Shown: positions 27,001 to 39,000 of the stretch, one piece after another | Position numbering within the stretch: position 1 is the first letter of the stretch | Layout of the letters: each line of letters begins with the position of its first letter | From: Zerene cesonia | Taxonomy: Eukaryota > Arthropoda > Insecta > Lepidoptera > Pieridae | DNA length: 64,000 bases | NCBI RefSeq assembly: GCF_012273895.1 | Contig: NC_052109.1 | Location: forward strand, 3,300,432-3,364,431 | Direction of reading: 5' to 3' | Notes under the pieces: generated by a model | Told to the model about the DNA's origin: nothing | What the model saw: the letters and a program-made list of their open reading frames with translations, nothing else | Databases searched by the model: none | Position numbers and translations under genes: made by a program

Positions 27001-30000
27001 GGTAACTAAAACGAGTTCCCATCATCTGGTCCGAAATAAATGCGTCTCTAGCTTTGTTCCGCTTCCTATGTTAAATATCACCGTGCTATCGAGCATATTC
27101 ATATCACGTATTTTTAGAACTTGGACACATCGTCCCTGAACGCTCTGCCAATAGCGAACAATCGGTCCGTGTAAATGGAAAATAAAAAATCAAAACCAGC
27201 GTCATCCTGCCGAGCGATTGCATGTTTATAGTCTGTTTATCGCCCGCACCTGCGTGCTTTGAATTGTAAACGGCAATCGTACCCAATGTAAAGACAACAT
27301 AGCATATTCGGTCAGTAGAAATGCATCAATAACCGCACGCATTAAGCCCTGACATGTGGGTCACGATGTATTACTCGTAACAGGTGTGATCTGAGTTTGA
27401 ATTGCACATTACTTTTAGGTAAATAATAATGACAAACTCAAGGATGAAAATAATTTATCCGTCATGTCGATGATTTAACATGTAAATAAAGTCTTATAGA
27501 CAATCGCTGCATAAAATAATTAGATGTAAATGATGTAGTCACTGAGTACAATAACAAATCTGACAACATATGTAGAAATAAAATGGGAGACCAGATAAAT
27601 CAAATATATTATGACCGATGAACAATAGCAGTTGCCACATTAAGATTCATGATATGCTTATAACTCGTACAAAAATTCACGAGAGGTATTTGCAATCAAT
27701 ATTTGGAAAATACAGACAGGAATGGTGACATAAACGTCCGTTGCATCAAATAGCCGATTAGTAACATAATTTAGTATTAAAACAAGGCACTGATAAGAGA
27801 ATGACATCACGGACTTTCGCGATCGGCTGCGTTTCGGAGTCAGGCATCCCCAGCAAGCCTTACGCAAGCGCCGTATGGCTCGACTGGCGCAGAGCCGACG
27901 GGCGGCGCTGGCGCACTCGACCCAGCGCATTTCAAACCGCGCACACATCGGCGTACAATAACAAATGCGTGCTAGTCTTGTGTTTCTAGTCGAAGTGAAG
28001 TGTGTGATCTTGTGTTGTGCAGTGTACTCTAAGGATATGTTTAATCACAGTTCCCCGAAAAAATGAAATGAAGGGAAGTGCAACTATAGGATCGCACAAA
28101 TTTCCTGTTGTTTTGGGAAAGATATTTCTACGCTGGGTCTTTACTAAGGCGGATCTAGTGTTCTTCATTTACCGGTTTGTGTTTAACTGTGTTATATCGA
28201 TTTATTACAATAATAGGTGATTTATATTAAGGTGGGTCCAACGTTTTGAAATACTAATTAATTCAGTCTATTTAATTCTAATGACAAGGGGCGAAGGCAT
28301 TGTACTATCTGATTACCATATGATAAAGTTGCGCATACGTACCTGCTATTTCCATGTATGTGTAATGAATTAAATACAATAAATAAGTCGTGTAACAGTA
28401 TTAAATCACATTGGCTTTATGCATCGAACGGGTGAAGTTAAATAATAGCAGTACTCCCAGAAAGTGAAATGTGTTTGTGTTCTGTTTTTGAGTACATAAT
28501 TTAATTTAATAAACGTTTTGATATGTACACACGATAACTGGTAAGTAGAGATGCAAAAAACACATTTTAATTCGTGTAACTTTTTCTTTGTATTATATTG
28601 AATTTTACACCGACTTTAAAACAGAAGATGGTTCTCAATTCGACTGTATTTTTTGTGTTTGTTTCTCCGTAACTTTTTACCTGGTGAACTGATTTTGATA
28701 ATTCTTTTGTTTAGTTGAAACTGGTGCTTCCCGTATGGTCCCATTAATTATATTTGACCCAGTTTTGACAAATTGAAGGCAGTTCAGTTTTTTGTTAAAA
28801 AATATTATTCTCACATTGTTTCGTGTGGTTATGAAATTAATATAAATGCGTAAATTTATAAATATTTAACGGAATTAGAAATATTTCGTTTCAACTTCTG
28901 GTATTTCGATCATTAAACAGACGACTTTGAATTTTCTTGGTTATCCAAACCATCGTAAAAGTTTACAGATATGGGGAACAATATTTTAAAATATGTGTTT
29001 GTAAGTAATAGATAAACAACGTTACAAAAAAATTAAAAGCCTAATATTTGGTATTGACTATGCTGTAATGTAAATATATTCATATGAATAAACATTTAAA
29101 AAACAAAGTACCCTGAACTCTACCAACAGAATTCTTTAATGTAGAAATATCTAATAACTATATTCGTTTATTTCTATGTTCATTATAAATATTTCTAAAC
29201 AAATGAATGAAATTTAAGTGTCAGTTTAAAAACAAATATATACCATTACATGCAGGGTTTAAAATACCAGTAAACTACTTTATATTATGTTGTCGGTCCG
29301 GTATCGCCTTCAACCTCTGGTTGTTATAATTTTTCCAAGATTAATTGTCATTTAGCTGACAAAATAAGTATGTAAGTAGAACTAATTAAATAAAAGCGTG
29401 TTAAAAATGATTTAAAGTTGCTCATGATAAAGATAAATTTATTTTCTTAAGTTTTACGATCTTATCACGATATATGTGTCAGTCTACCTTTCAGTTTATA
29501 TATTTGTTTGGGCTCACCTCTAGAACGGCCGAACATATCTGCTACTCCGGATCCAGGTTCCGTTAAAGGAGATGAGCATCTTACTAACACTACGCGAACG
29601 AAAGAGCAGCAATTTAATAATACAATCTTAGATGATATCATTTAGATATAACCCACATCTAATCCAGCAGCCGGTTATTTGACAACTCGATGTGAGCGCA
29701 TACCTTTAGCACGCTTTTAGTGTTAATTTTGACGTGCTTATATTGAAAATACGCCTGATTTTGAGAGAATTTAGAAAAAACGGTAACACGATGACGTGAC
29801 AAATGTTAAATTGAACAAGTATCGCTAGAATAGTACGAAACAAAAATTACTATTAATAGGTCCTAGAAAATACAAATTGGTACCATGCATACGATAATAT
29901 ATTTTCTGTTTGTTTGATTGAACACGCTCATCGTAATAGGAGATATCAGTTAGATTTAAAAACATATTTTTGGGTTCCATATTCCATTTGTTAAAAAATA

Positions 30001-33000
30001 GCTATAATATATTATAACAAAAAATATAATCCATTTAATAACCTACAGGAGCATAAAAAATAACAAAAATTTTAATACCATTTTTTGCTTACAAACTAAA
30101 AAAAAAGTGAGGAACCTATTAAGTAATAATTAAAACGAAACAATGCAGATCGGGTGAGTTTAAAAGAATATAAATATTAAATACTACTTTATTTAATATT
30201 GTATTTTATAAGATCACATTCAAGCAATAAATAAATATGAATTATGTAAAGAATAGTATATAATATACAAGAAATTTAAATTAATTCAAACGATATAATG
30301 TTGCGTCAGACATAAATAAGGAAACAGCCTAACCATAACTTTACATATATTTTTATTATATTTACCCACATTTAAGTATATGTACACAATAAATGAATAT
30401 CTAATGCACTCACTGTTTCCGACTAATTAAAAAATATTTGCGCTCCGTGGAACATAATAGGTTTTGATTAAAATTATTTCTCATATAATTTTATAAAATA
30501 TACACGATTGCAAATTTACAATAAATGTACTGACGCGATTTATTCACTTATATATTAAGAAATTGTGTGCTGATAAATATGTATAGTTTTAATAATTATT
30601 ATTTTTTTAACAAACCGCTCTCATTAGAACTAGACCCAAATCAAATAGGACCACATTGCAAGCACTAGCTGTCAAGTAAAAAAAAAAAATAATCAATCAA
30701 AAACACAAAAAAAAAAAGTCGAATTCCGTCTCCTATTTTCGAAGTTGCTTGAAAAACTACACACCTAAAGCGCTTTAATGACCATCAACTGTATTGTCCC
30801 ACTTAATTCTCTACACAACATACGTAAGGAAATTAAACCGGGCGGTTCCAATCAGGATATAGAATACTGTCCGTTCAATTTGCATGTTAATTCGCACATG
30901 TTAATATACGTAAATTCTCAAAGTGACTTTGCGATATTAGACACATTATGGTAGATATTTGACCAGCTGTCTGTGCTGGCTTCGCCCGTGGTACCTACCT
31001 ACAAATAAATATTTCACCGGATTGTAAAAACCGTGAGATTACTACTAGCTCGCGAGATTGAAAACTTTCAACGAAATGTGATGTTTATTTTAAGGTGGCA
31101 CAAAGTAACACAATCTAGGGATATGTTATATTGCATCAATTAACAAAAAAACCCGTGAAAATTTTTTTTATGATTTTTTTTTAGTTATTATTAAGGATAA
31201 GGATGATAAGAATCTTCATTTCTTTTATTCTATTAGTTTTGATTTAAATCGACAAAAACATATGTAATCTATACTAATATTATAAAGCTGAAGAGTTTGT
31301 TTGCTTGTTTGAAAGCGCTTATCTCAGGAACTACTGGTACGTTTTGAAAAATTCTTTTAGTTTAATTATGGCCCATTTATGGAGGAAGGCTTTAGGCTGT
31401 ATATGTACAACGGGCGAAGCCGAGGCGGATCGCTAGTAATTAATAATCACTGTTCATTCACAGTAATCTGTACTAATATTATAAAGCTGAAGACCTTATT
31501 TGTTTCTTTGAACGCCCTAATCTCAGAAACTAATAGTCCGATTTGAATAATTCTTTCAGTGTTAGATAGCCCATTTATTGACGAAGGATATAGGCTATTT
31601 ATGTAGCACGGGCGAATCCGGGGCGGACCGCTAGTTACTCATAAATGCAAGTATGTTTCAATATCATTGTGTGGATGCTGTTTCATGTTGTTTGCAAGTG
31701 TTGGTGGGAAAAGCCTCAGTGTACTGGTGATGTCGAATATATATATAATACTAGCGGTCCGCCCCTGTTTCGCTCGTGGTACAAATACGGCCTATAGCCT
31801 TCCTCAATAAATGGGCTACCTAACGTCAAAAGAATTTTTCAAATCGGACCAGGAGTTCCCGAGATTAGTGCTTTCAAACGAACAAACAAACAAACTCTCC
31901 AGCTTTATGATATTAGTATAGATAATAACTTCTTCCATTTACATATCATACAATATAAAATATATTTAGATTTTGTTGGTGCGCCTACAATGTATATAGT
32001 CTATTAGCACTCAGATTACGTCTAGTTTCTGAGATTAGCGCGTTCTAGAGTTCGGCTAGAGTAGTCTAAAAATATTTGAAGATACAACAGTGGCTGACTG
32101 ATTAATTATTATGTTATAAAATCGTATAACATAAGTGTTTTCTCTATTTTTGTTTTAGTTCGTAGTTAATATTATCTTGGGACTCTTTACCAGTAGCTAT
32201 AATCCTACTAGTTATCAATACCAAATAATAAATTAAAAAATATAGAGAGCAGTCTTACAAAATGCTGCATTGGAGATAAAATAGTTTCATTCGTAACTTA
32301 ATTATGGCGTATGATGTTTTTGTTCTTTTTTTTTCATTTAAATATATCATGACAGAAATACACGTGTACCGTGATAAACAAAGCAGTAAGCACGCTAGTA
32401 TTTTTTATAAGCAGCGCTTATTTTTAGAGTTGCGTACCCATTCAACCAAGTATATACTACGGGACCTATTGTTAAGAATTCACTATGTGTATTGCTAACA
32501 GTCTGACTGTCTGTCTATTAGTCCGTTCATCAGTCACTAGGCTGTATCACATTAGCCGTGTTAGACTGCTGAAATTGTACTGAAATGCATAATATTCAAT
32601 TAATATGAGTAGGCGAAATAATTTAGAGGACCATTGACTTAGGCAACGCAAATTCCACTTTTAAAAAATTAGAATAAAAAACATGTACATCGAGCGAATT
32701 CCATTTATCACTACTAGTTTGCATTCGACTTGCAAAATACAACATACAATACGAGATGACTAATCGTGGATTCATTTAAGCGGGCCGCGTTGACCCCCCT
32801 CTCATAGAAAGTCTCAGATAATTATACGTAAACATTTAATTTCAGTATAGTCTGGTATGCGCTGTACACTCGGTCATCAATGAACAGCAGTGTGGATTTT
32901 TTCGAAAGTCTTATCGACGAGGACGGCCGGTTTTCGGAGCTCAATTGCCAAGAGCCGACACAACGCGTTCAGCGACACCGGCCCAGCGTGCAGAGGATAC

Positions 33001-36000
33001 GGCCGCAAGTACAAGGTGAAAACTAAAAAACTATTTAATTGAGTTTCTACGTAATGTTAAGTTAATATATGATAGTGTGAGACTTCGAGCTTACTCTTAA
33101 AACAATCTTGTCATAAATATCCAATCAAATAAAAAAAAATAGACACCACATTCCTAACAATATTATGATTTAGTAAAATCGAACGTCGTAGGCATCTAGG
33201 TACTTGAATATGACCTCTAATTGAATAGATACTTTCTTTTAATTAAAAAATCTTCAATGATAGAACAACGGCTTTAAATTCAATTAAAACCAAGACAGGT
33301 TGCCTGGAAGAAATAACTACTAAGTGATAAGGTCGCCAAATATATCATACTTTGTTTTTGTCATATATTGTAGTGACTAAGATGACGTATAGTAGCATTA
33401 AAGTTTTATGAATATATAAATATAAATACGAAATGAAATATTATACAACAAATGAAATATATATATAGTTATGTAGCCAAAAGCACTCAGGGATACTCCC
33501 ATATCTCTATGGGTGAAAGAATTTGTGAAATCGGTATATTTGATGCTGATACTAGTGCATTCAAACAAACAAATATACTCTCTAGCTTTATTTTTTAGTA
33601 TATAATATATTATTATATGTTTAAACCGTTCCAATCATTTATAATGCGTTTTCTCGTATCCATAATATAATAATGTGTTTGTGTGTGTGTATTGATGAGC
33701 TCTATAAATACATAAAATATATAATAATAATAATACATCAGAGCTTAGCTGTCTTTAACTATTATCGACAACTTAATATTTTATTACAATATATTAATTA
33801 CCTACGTTGGAGTTTTGGGAATCTCTTGTAGGAGAACAAAATATACAATATGGTAACATTGTTCGTTACACAAGATGGCGACTTTACGTCACGAAGTTAA
33901 GTCGAAGCTGGCGTCTTGATTTGTTTATGTTTTAATTATATGTTAAAAGACGGCTAAAATGTCAAATCTAAGTTCGAGGATCGTTTCAAAACCACGAAAA
34001 AGATTACAAGACGGCAGAGATAATTTGTCAGTTGCACAAACTAATACTTGGATGAACGGTGAGATACGCTCTGCAAATATTGATTTATTCTGAGGGTCAC
34101 TTAAGACTCGTATTTTATGTGACGCAGTTGAATTAAAAACTGGTTATAAAAGGAGTATATGAGTGTCTGCTGTTTAGTTTTCTAGATAGATCGTTGGTAA
34201 ACGTTGAATTATTTCAGTTGACCAATGAGACACTTTGTGTTTTTCCAGCGGAAAATATTAACAATGGAGGCGGTTTATCGTTGTCTCCGCCACACACGAT
34301 ATCGCAGCGAGAAACGGGGACGCAGGTTTCCCAGTGCTACAGCGTGCCTTCTTCGCCCTGTGGATCTACAAGCTCCACACCCTCACCGACAGTGCTACAA
34401 ACGCCGCCACCGGGCTCGGCCACACTTGATCCTAACTGGCAAGCCACAAAGGCCACAATACGTGAGAGAAACGCTGCTATGTTCAACAACCAATTGATGG
34501 CTGATGTCACATTTATTGTTGGACCTCCAGGTAAACTTTTACAAACTTGGTTTCATGTTTTTATCCATCACTTGATGACTTTCATGATTATCAATGGATA
34601 TAATATAGAATCATTTATATTCAAGTATATTTACATATTACAGGTCACACACAGGCAATCCCTGCCCATAAATATGTTTTAGCAACTGGCAGTTCAGTAT
34701 TTTATGCTATGTTCTATGGAGGCTTAGCTGAGTGTAAAAAAGAAATAGAAGTACCCGACGTAGAACCATCAGCATTTCTCACATTACTCAAGTATGTTAA
34801 ATTTAATTGCTTAACTAGGATTTTAATATGTTTAAATATGAAACAAAAAATTGTTAAAAACGATAAAAAAAACCTAATTTACTGTACATCTTCAGGACAA
34901 GAAATAAAGAGAATAAATTAATTTTACAGGTATTTATACTGTGATGAAATTCAATTGGAAGCAGATACTGTGCTATCAACACTTTATGTAGCAAAGAAAT
35001 ACATTGTACCTCATGTAGCAAGAGCATGTGTCAATTATTTAGAAACTAGTCTCACAGCAAAAAACGTCTGTTTACTTTTAAGCCAATCTAGATTATTTGA
35101 AGAGCCGGAATTAATGCAACGATGTTGGGAAGTTATTGACGCACAGGTATGTGAATCCACTGAAAACCTGACATTGGGTATTCAATCGTCTTCTTCCTAC
35201 AGTAGCTTACTAATGGAACTCTCAGAATCCAGTCAGAACCTTTCGAGCCTTGAATGTACTAGTAACGGTTTATCTAATGAAAACATTAATAGCTGTAATT
35301 AACTAAAATAAGTTAAAGGCTTTAAGTGTAATACTCATTATTTTTTGGTTGTGATTTAGGTTTAAGACAATAAGTATTTGCACAAAATATTAATAAAATT
35401 CTGTATGTGTTTATCTAGTCAAAGGTTAAGAGTTCAAAATTTATAAGATAATTATACATAGATTAACTGCAATACATTTTGTTTATATGTAATACTGCAT
35501 GTTGTAATAGCATTTGCTGAATGTGTCGATGTTGTAATTTATATTAATAAATAATGAAAATAAAACATTCAAACACATTGTATTGCAGTTTTAATTGTCT
35601 AACCTCTAATGACAAAAAATTATTTTTAGGCTGAAATGGCTCTAACTTCCGAGGGGTTTGTTGATGTAGATGTATCAACCCTGGAATCAGTATTGGCGAG
35701 AGAAACACTAAATTGTAAAGAAATTAATCTTTTTGAGGCTGCTTTAGCTTGGGCTCAAGCTGAATGTGTTAGACGTGAAATCGAACCAACTCCAACAAAC
35801 AAAAGAGCCATGTTGGGCGGTGCCATATATTTAATCAGATTTCCAACAATGACTTTAGAGGAGTTTGCTAATAGTGCAGCACAATTGGGAATTCTGACTC
35901 CACAAGAAACTATAGATATATTCTTACATTTTACTGCATCTAGTAAACCACAACTTTCATATCCAATTAAAGCTAGAACTGGACTTAAGTCACAGGTAAA

Positions 36001-39000
36001 TAATTGAATATCATATCTTAAATTTAGTTCATTAAAATAATTTAATTCAGACAAAATCAAAATATAATAATTATATTTTCAGATATGCCACAGATTTCAG
36101 TCTTGTGCTTATAGAAGTAACCAGTGGAGGTATAGAGGACGATGTGACTCAATTCAGTTCTGTGTTGATAAAAGGATATTTGTAGTTGGCTTTGGCCTTT
36201 ACGGATCATCAAATGGGGCTGCAGATTATAATGTGAAGATTGAACTGAAGAGGTTGGGGCGTGTGCTGGCGGAAAACAATACGAAATTCTTCTCTGATGG
36301 TTCAAGCAGCACATTCCATGTGTACTTTGAACATCCGATACAGATTGAGGCAGAATGTTTATATACTGCATCAGCAGTGCTGGATGGTAGTGAACTTAGC
36401 TATTTTGGACAAGAAGGCTTGAGTGAGGTTTACATGGGAACAGTGACATTCCAATTTCACTGTTCTTCTGAAAGTACAAATGGAACTGGTGTGCAAGGAG
36501 GACAAATTCCAGAATTGATCTACTATGGTCCCACAGTCAACACTGCATTGGTCAACGCAAGTTCAAATGATGACTGACAATCAAGGAAAAAACGTCCTAT
36601 AAACTACTATTCAGTGTAGTGCATGGGATTTGTAATTTTCAAACTTACTATGGACTATATTCTGTAGAGTACATAAAGTATCAACCATTCCCCTAATATT
36701 AAATTATTTTGTTAAATATTAAATTAATGTATATTGTTAATTAGAGATGGTGTGAGTACCATAAGAATGTGATATGGGTGTTGTAAAGCTCTCTAGATGT
36801 TATAAATTTTAGATTGATCTTAATTATTACTCAATGTTTATTGCAATAAATGATAGTAGCTTTATGGATTGTTTTAATGTATACACCCTTTATATAGAAA
36901 ATGAATTACATATCTGATTTTAATTGCATCTTTACCTTATTAAATGTTGCTTTGGAATGTGGACATCAATATGTTTAAAAAATATTTGAAATATTAGAAG
37001 AAATTCACTTTCCGAGGCTGGATCACAGGATTACTGTATCAATGTTTAATGACGCGGGTTCCAATCTCACCTCGTGACTGTATTTTTTTCTATTCTTTAT
37101 AAATTTCTCACATTATATTAATTAGTTTTACCAAAAATATATGGTCCAGGAGGTCACTATTGTCCAAGTAAAATAAAAACTTAATTGCTAGATAACAAAG
37201 TAAATGTATTTCTACGAGAAAATAATGTCCCATCCCAGGAGAGAATAGTAAAAAAATGGTAAAAAAAATTGTTTTGAAATTCCATCATATTTATATCCTA
37301 TTGTTTTTCCAATGATATTCTAATGTAAAACATTATTTTTTCTTCGAAAAATTATTTCGTATAAGCAAATTATCTACTTACCAGTTGGAGGAATATTGAT
37401 GCACAAGGCTCTGGACAACTTGAAGTAAGTGCGGCCTAATTGATAACAGCATATCTGGAGTGCGTCACTTATATCAATCAGAAGATCTGAACTGTTGGTT
37501 AAATAGAATTATTGTCAACTTTGATTAAGACAATGATATAATATGAGAAGATAGTATAAAAATCAATCTGCTAATTGTTTTTTTTTTTTTTTTAATTCAG
37601 TGAATATATCTTCCAGGCTGCCTTAGATAAAGATAAATATAACATTGTTTGCAATGATTTCAGATATTATTGTACTGTTGTCTCGAACTAGTATATGAAT
37701 AAGTGGATCTAAAATAAGAAGAAAGTACTTTCATTATACATTATAATTTTCGTAAATAAAGTATCCAGGCATTTCTGCACAAGCAGATTATAATATAATG
37801 TAGGTAATACACACACAGGTACAGGATTCACATTATTTTTAATTTTGGAAATATAATCATCTGGTGATGAATGTTTACAAGACAGCCATATATTCATTTT
37901 GCTATTAATCTCATATATAAATAGCTATGTGACTACAATAAGAATGTTATATTTAACTTTCTCTAAGGCAGTTTCAGATTCAAAATTAAATATGACAGTA
38001 TAAACTATTATTTACATACTCAGGTTTCAGAAATGCAGTGACAAACACACTACAATGTTGAAAATCAAGTTATAATACTCGAAAGAGTTTACCTAACAAG
38101 TTATACTTCATTTATCAATAATTTGGAATTTACTCATTTTATAAAAGGATACGTGCAGTCCCTTCGGTTCGACAAGTCATGTACACACACGCTGCCTGAG
38201 TGTGAGCTGCAGGTCTTCCAATTGTTAAATGCCGCACTAGAGCCATTTTGAAAAAGTTACAAGCCATGTCAATGCACTGTGGATTGAGACGTAGCTGTTG
38301 GCTTAAAGCCGTTATTCCATCTCTAGCTTTGCGTAATGTTACTTCTCTGGATTCTTGTCCTATGCCTGAACTGTATGCTGAAATTTAAAAATAAATATTT
38401 GTCTTAATTATCTACTATTATGGTAATTCTAATAAATATCAACAAAATCTGTATCTATGGAGAGCAGTGAATTGCATAGAAGTTAAATATATCAAACTAG
38501 TGCATGATTATACACACTAGTTAATTTCTATTGTTTGTATATTTATATACATTGAAATAAAAAAAAAACATTTTATCTTTTCATCTTACTCAGAACTCTC
38601 AGAAGTTTTTGGTAAGTAGGTAGTAGTTTATCAATAGAAAAATAAGTTGTAAAAAAATGTATTAGTTTATTTAAATTAAGAGAAAACAGTGATACAATAA
38701 AGTGATTCTATCAATCTATAACAAGGAATAGATCAAGATGTTTAAAAACTATATACAAAGCAATTGTAAGGGACATAACAACGAAAATTACAGCAATATC
38801 ATTCTTATTGTATAAAACTTATTACTTACCTCTACCGAAACCAGAGGCTCCCCCTTTAGAATCTGCTGAAACGAATTGTCCAATAACCGAGGCTCCGCCA
38901 TGTGCTGTTTCTTGAAACTCTATGTCGGCAACAATTATACTGTCTTCTAACACGGAACCGCAATTTGTGCATACTGCGTCGCCTCGGGCAGGGTCTACCT

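Larger units (their letters stand above)
20128..37381 (-). other. Brf1 intron 3 (about 17 kb), host of a nested gene
   Basis: The intron lies between the exon ending in CCTCCAACTG and the exon starting ACCCATGTTTG, which together restore a Asp codon in the family motif T-DPCLY. It contains the 1,000-N gap, a GC-rich island near 27.8 kb, four Helitron-like copies at 31.3-33.6 kb and the complete BTBD3/6-type gene on the opposite strand. From 20.2 to 27.6 kb and from 28.6 to 31.2 kb I see only AT-rich sequence without recognisable exons; open frames there have no coding character. Confidence 0.85.

Noticed and set aside
34225..34497. Arg-rich plus-strand frame over lute exon 2
   Set aside because: It is the wrong frame of a coding exon with a clear BTBD3/6 translation.
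36057..36371. Minus-strand frame opposite lute exon 6
   Set aside because: Shadow of the PHR-coding frame on the other strand.
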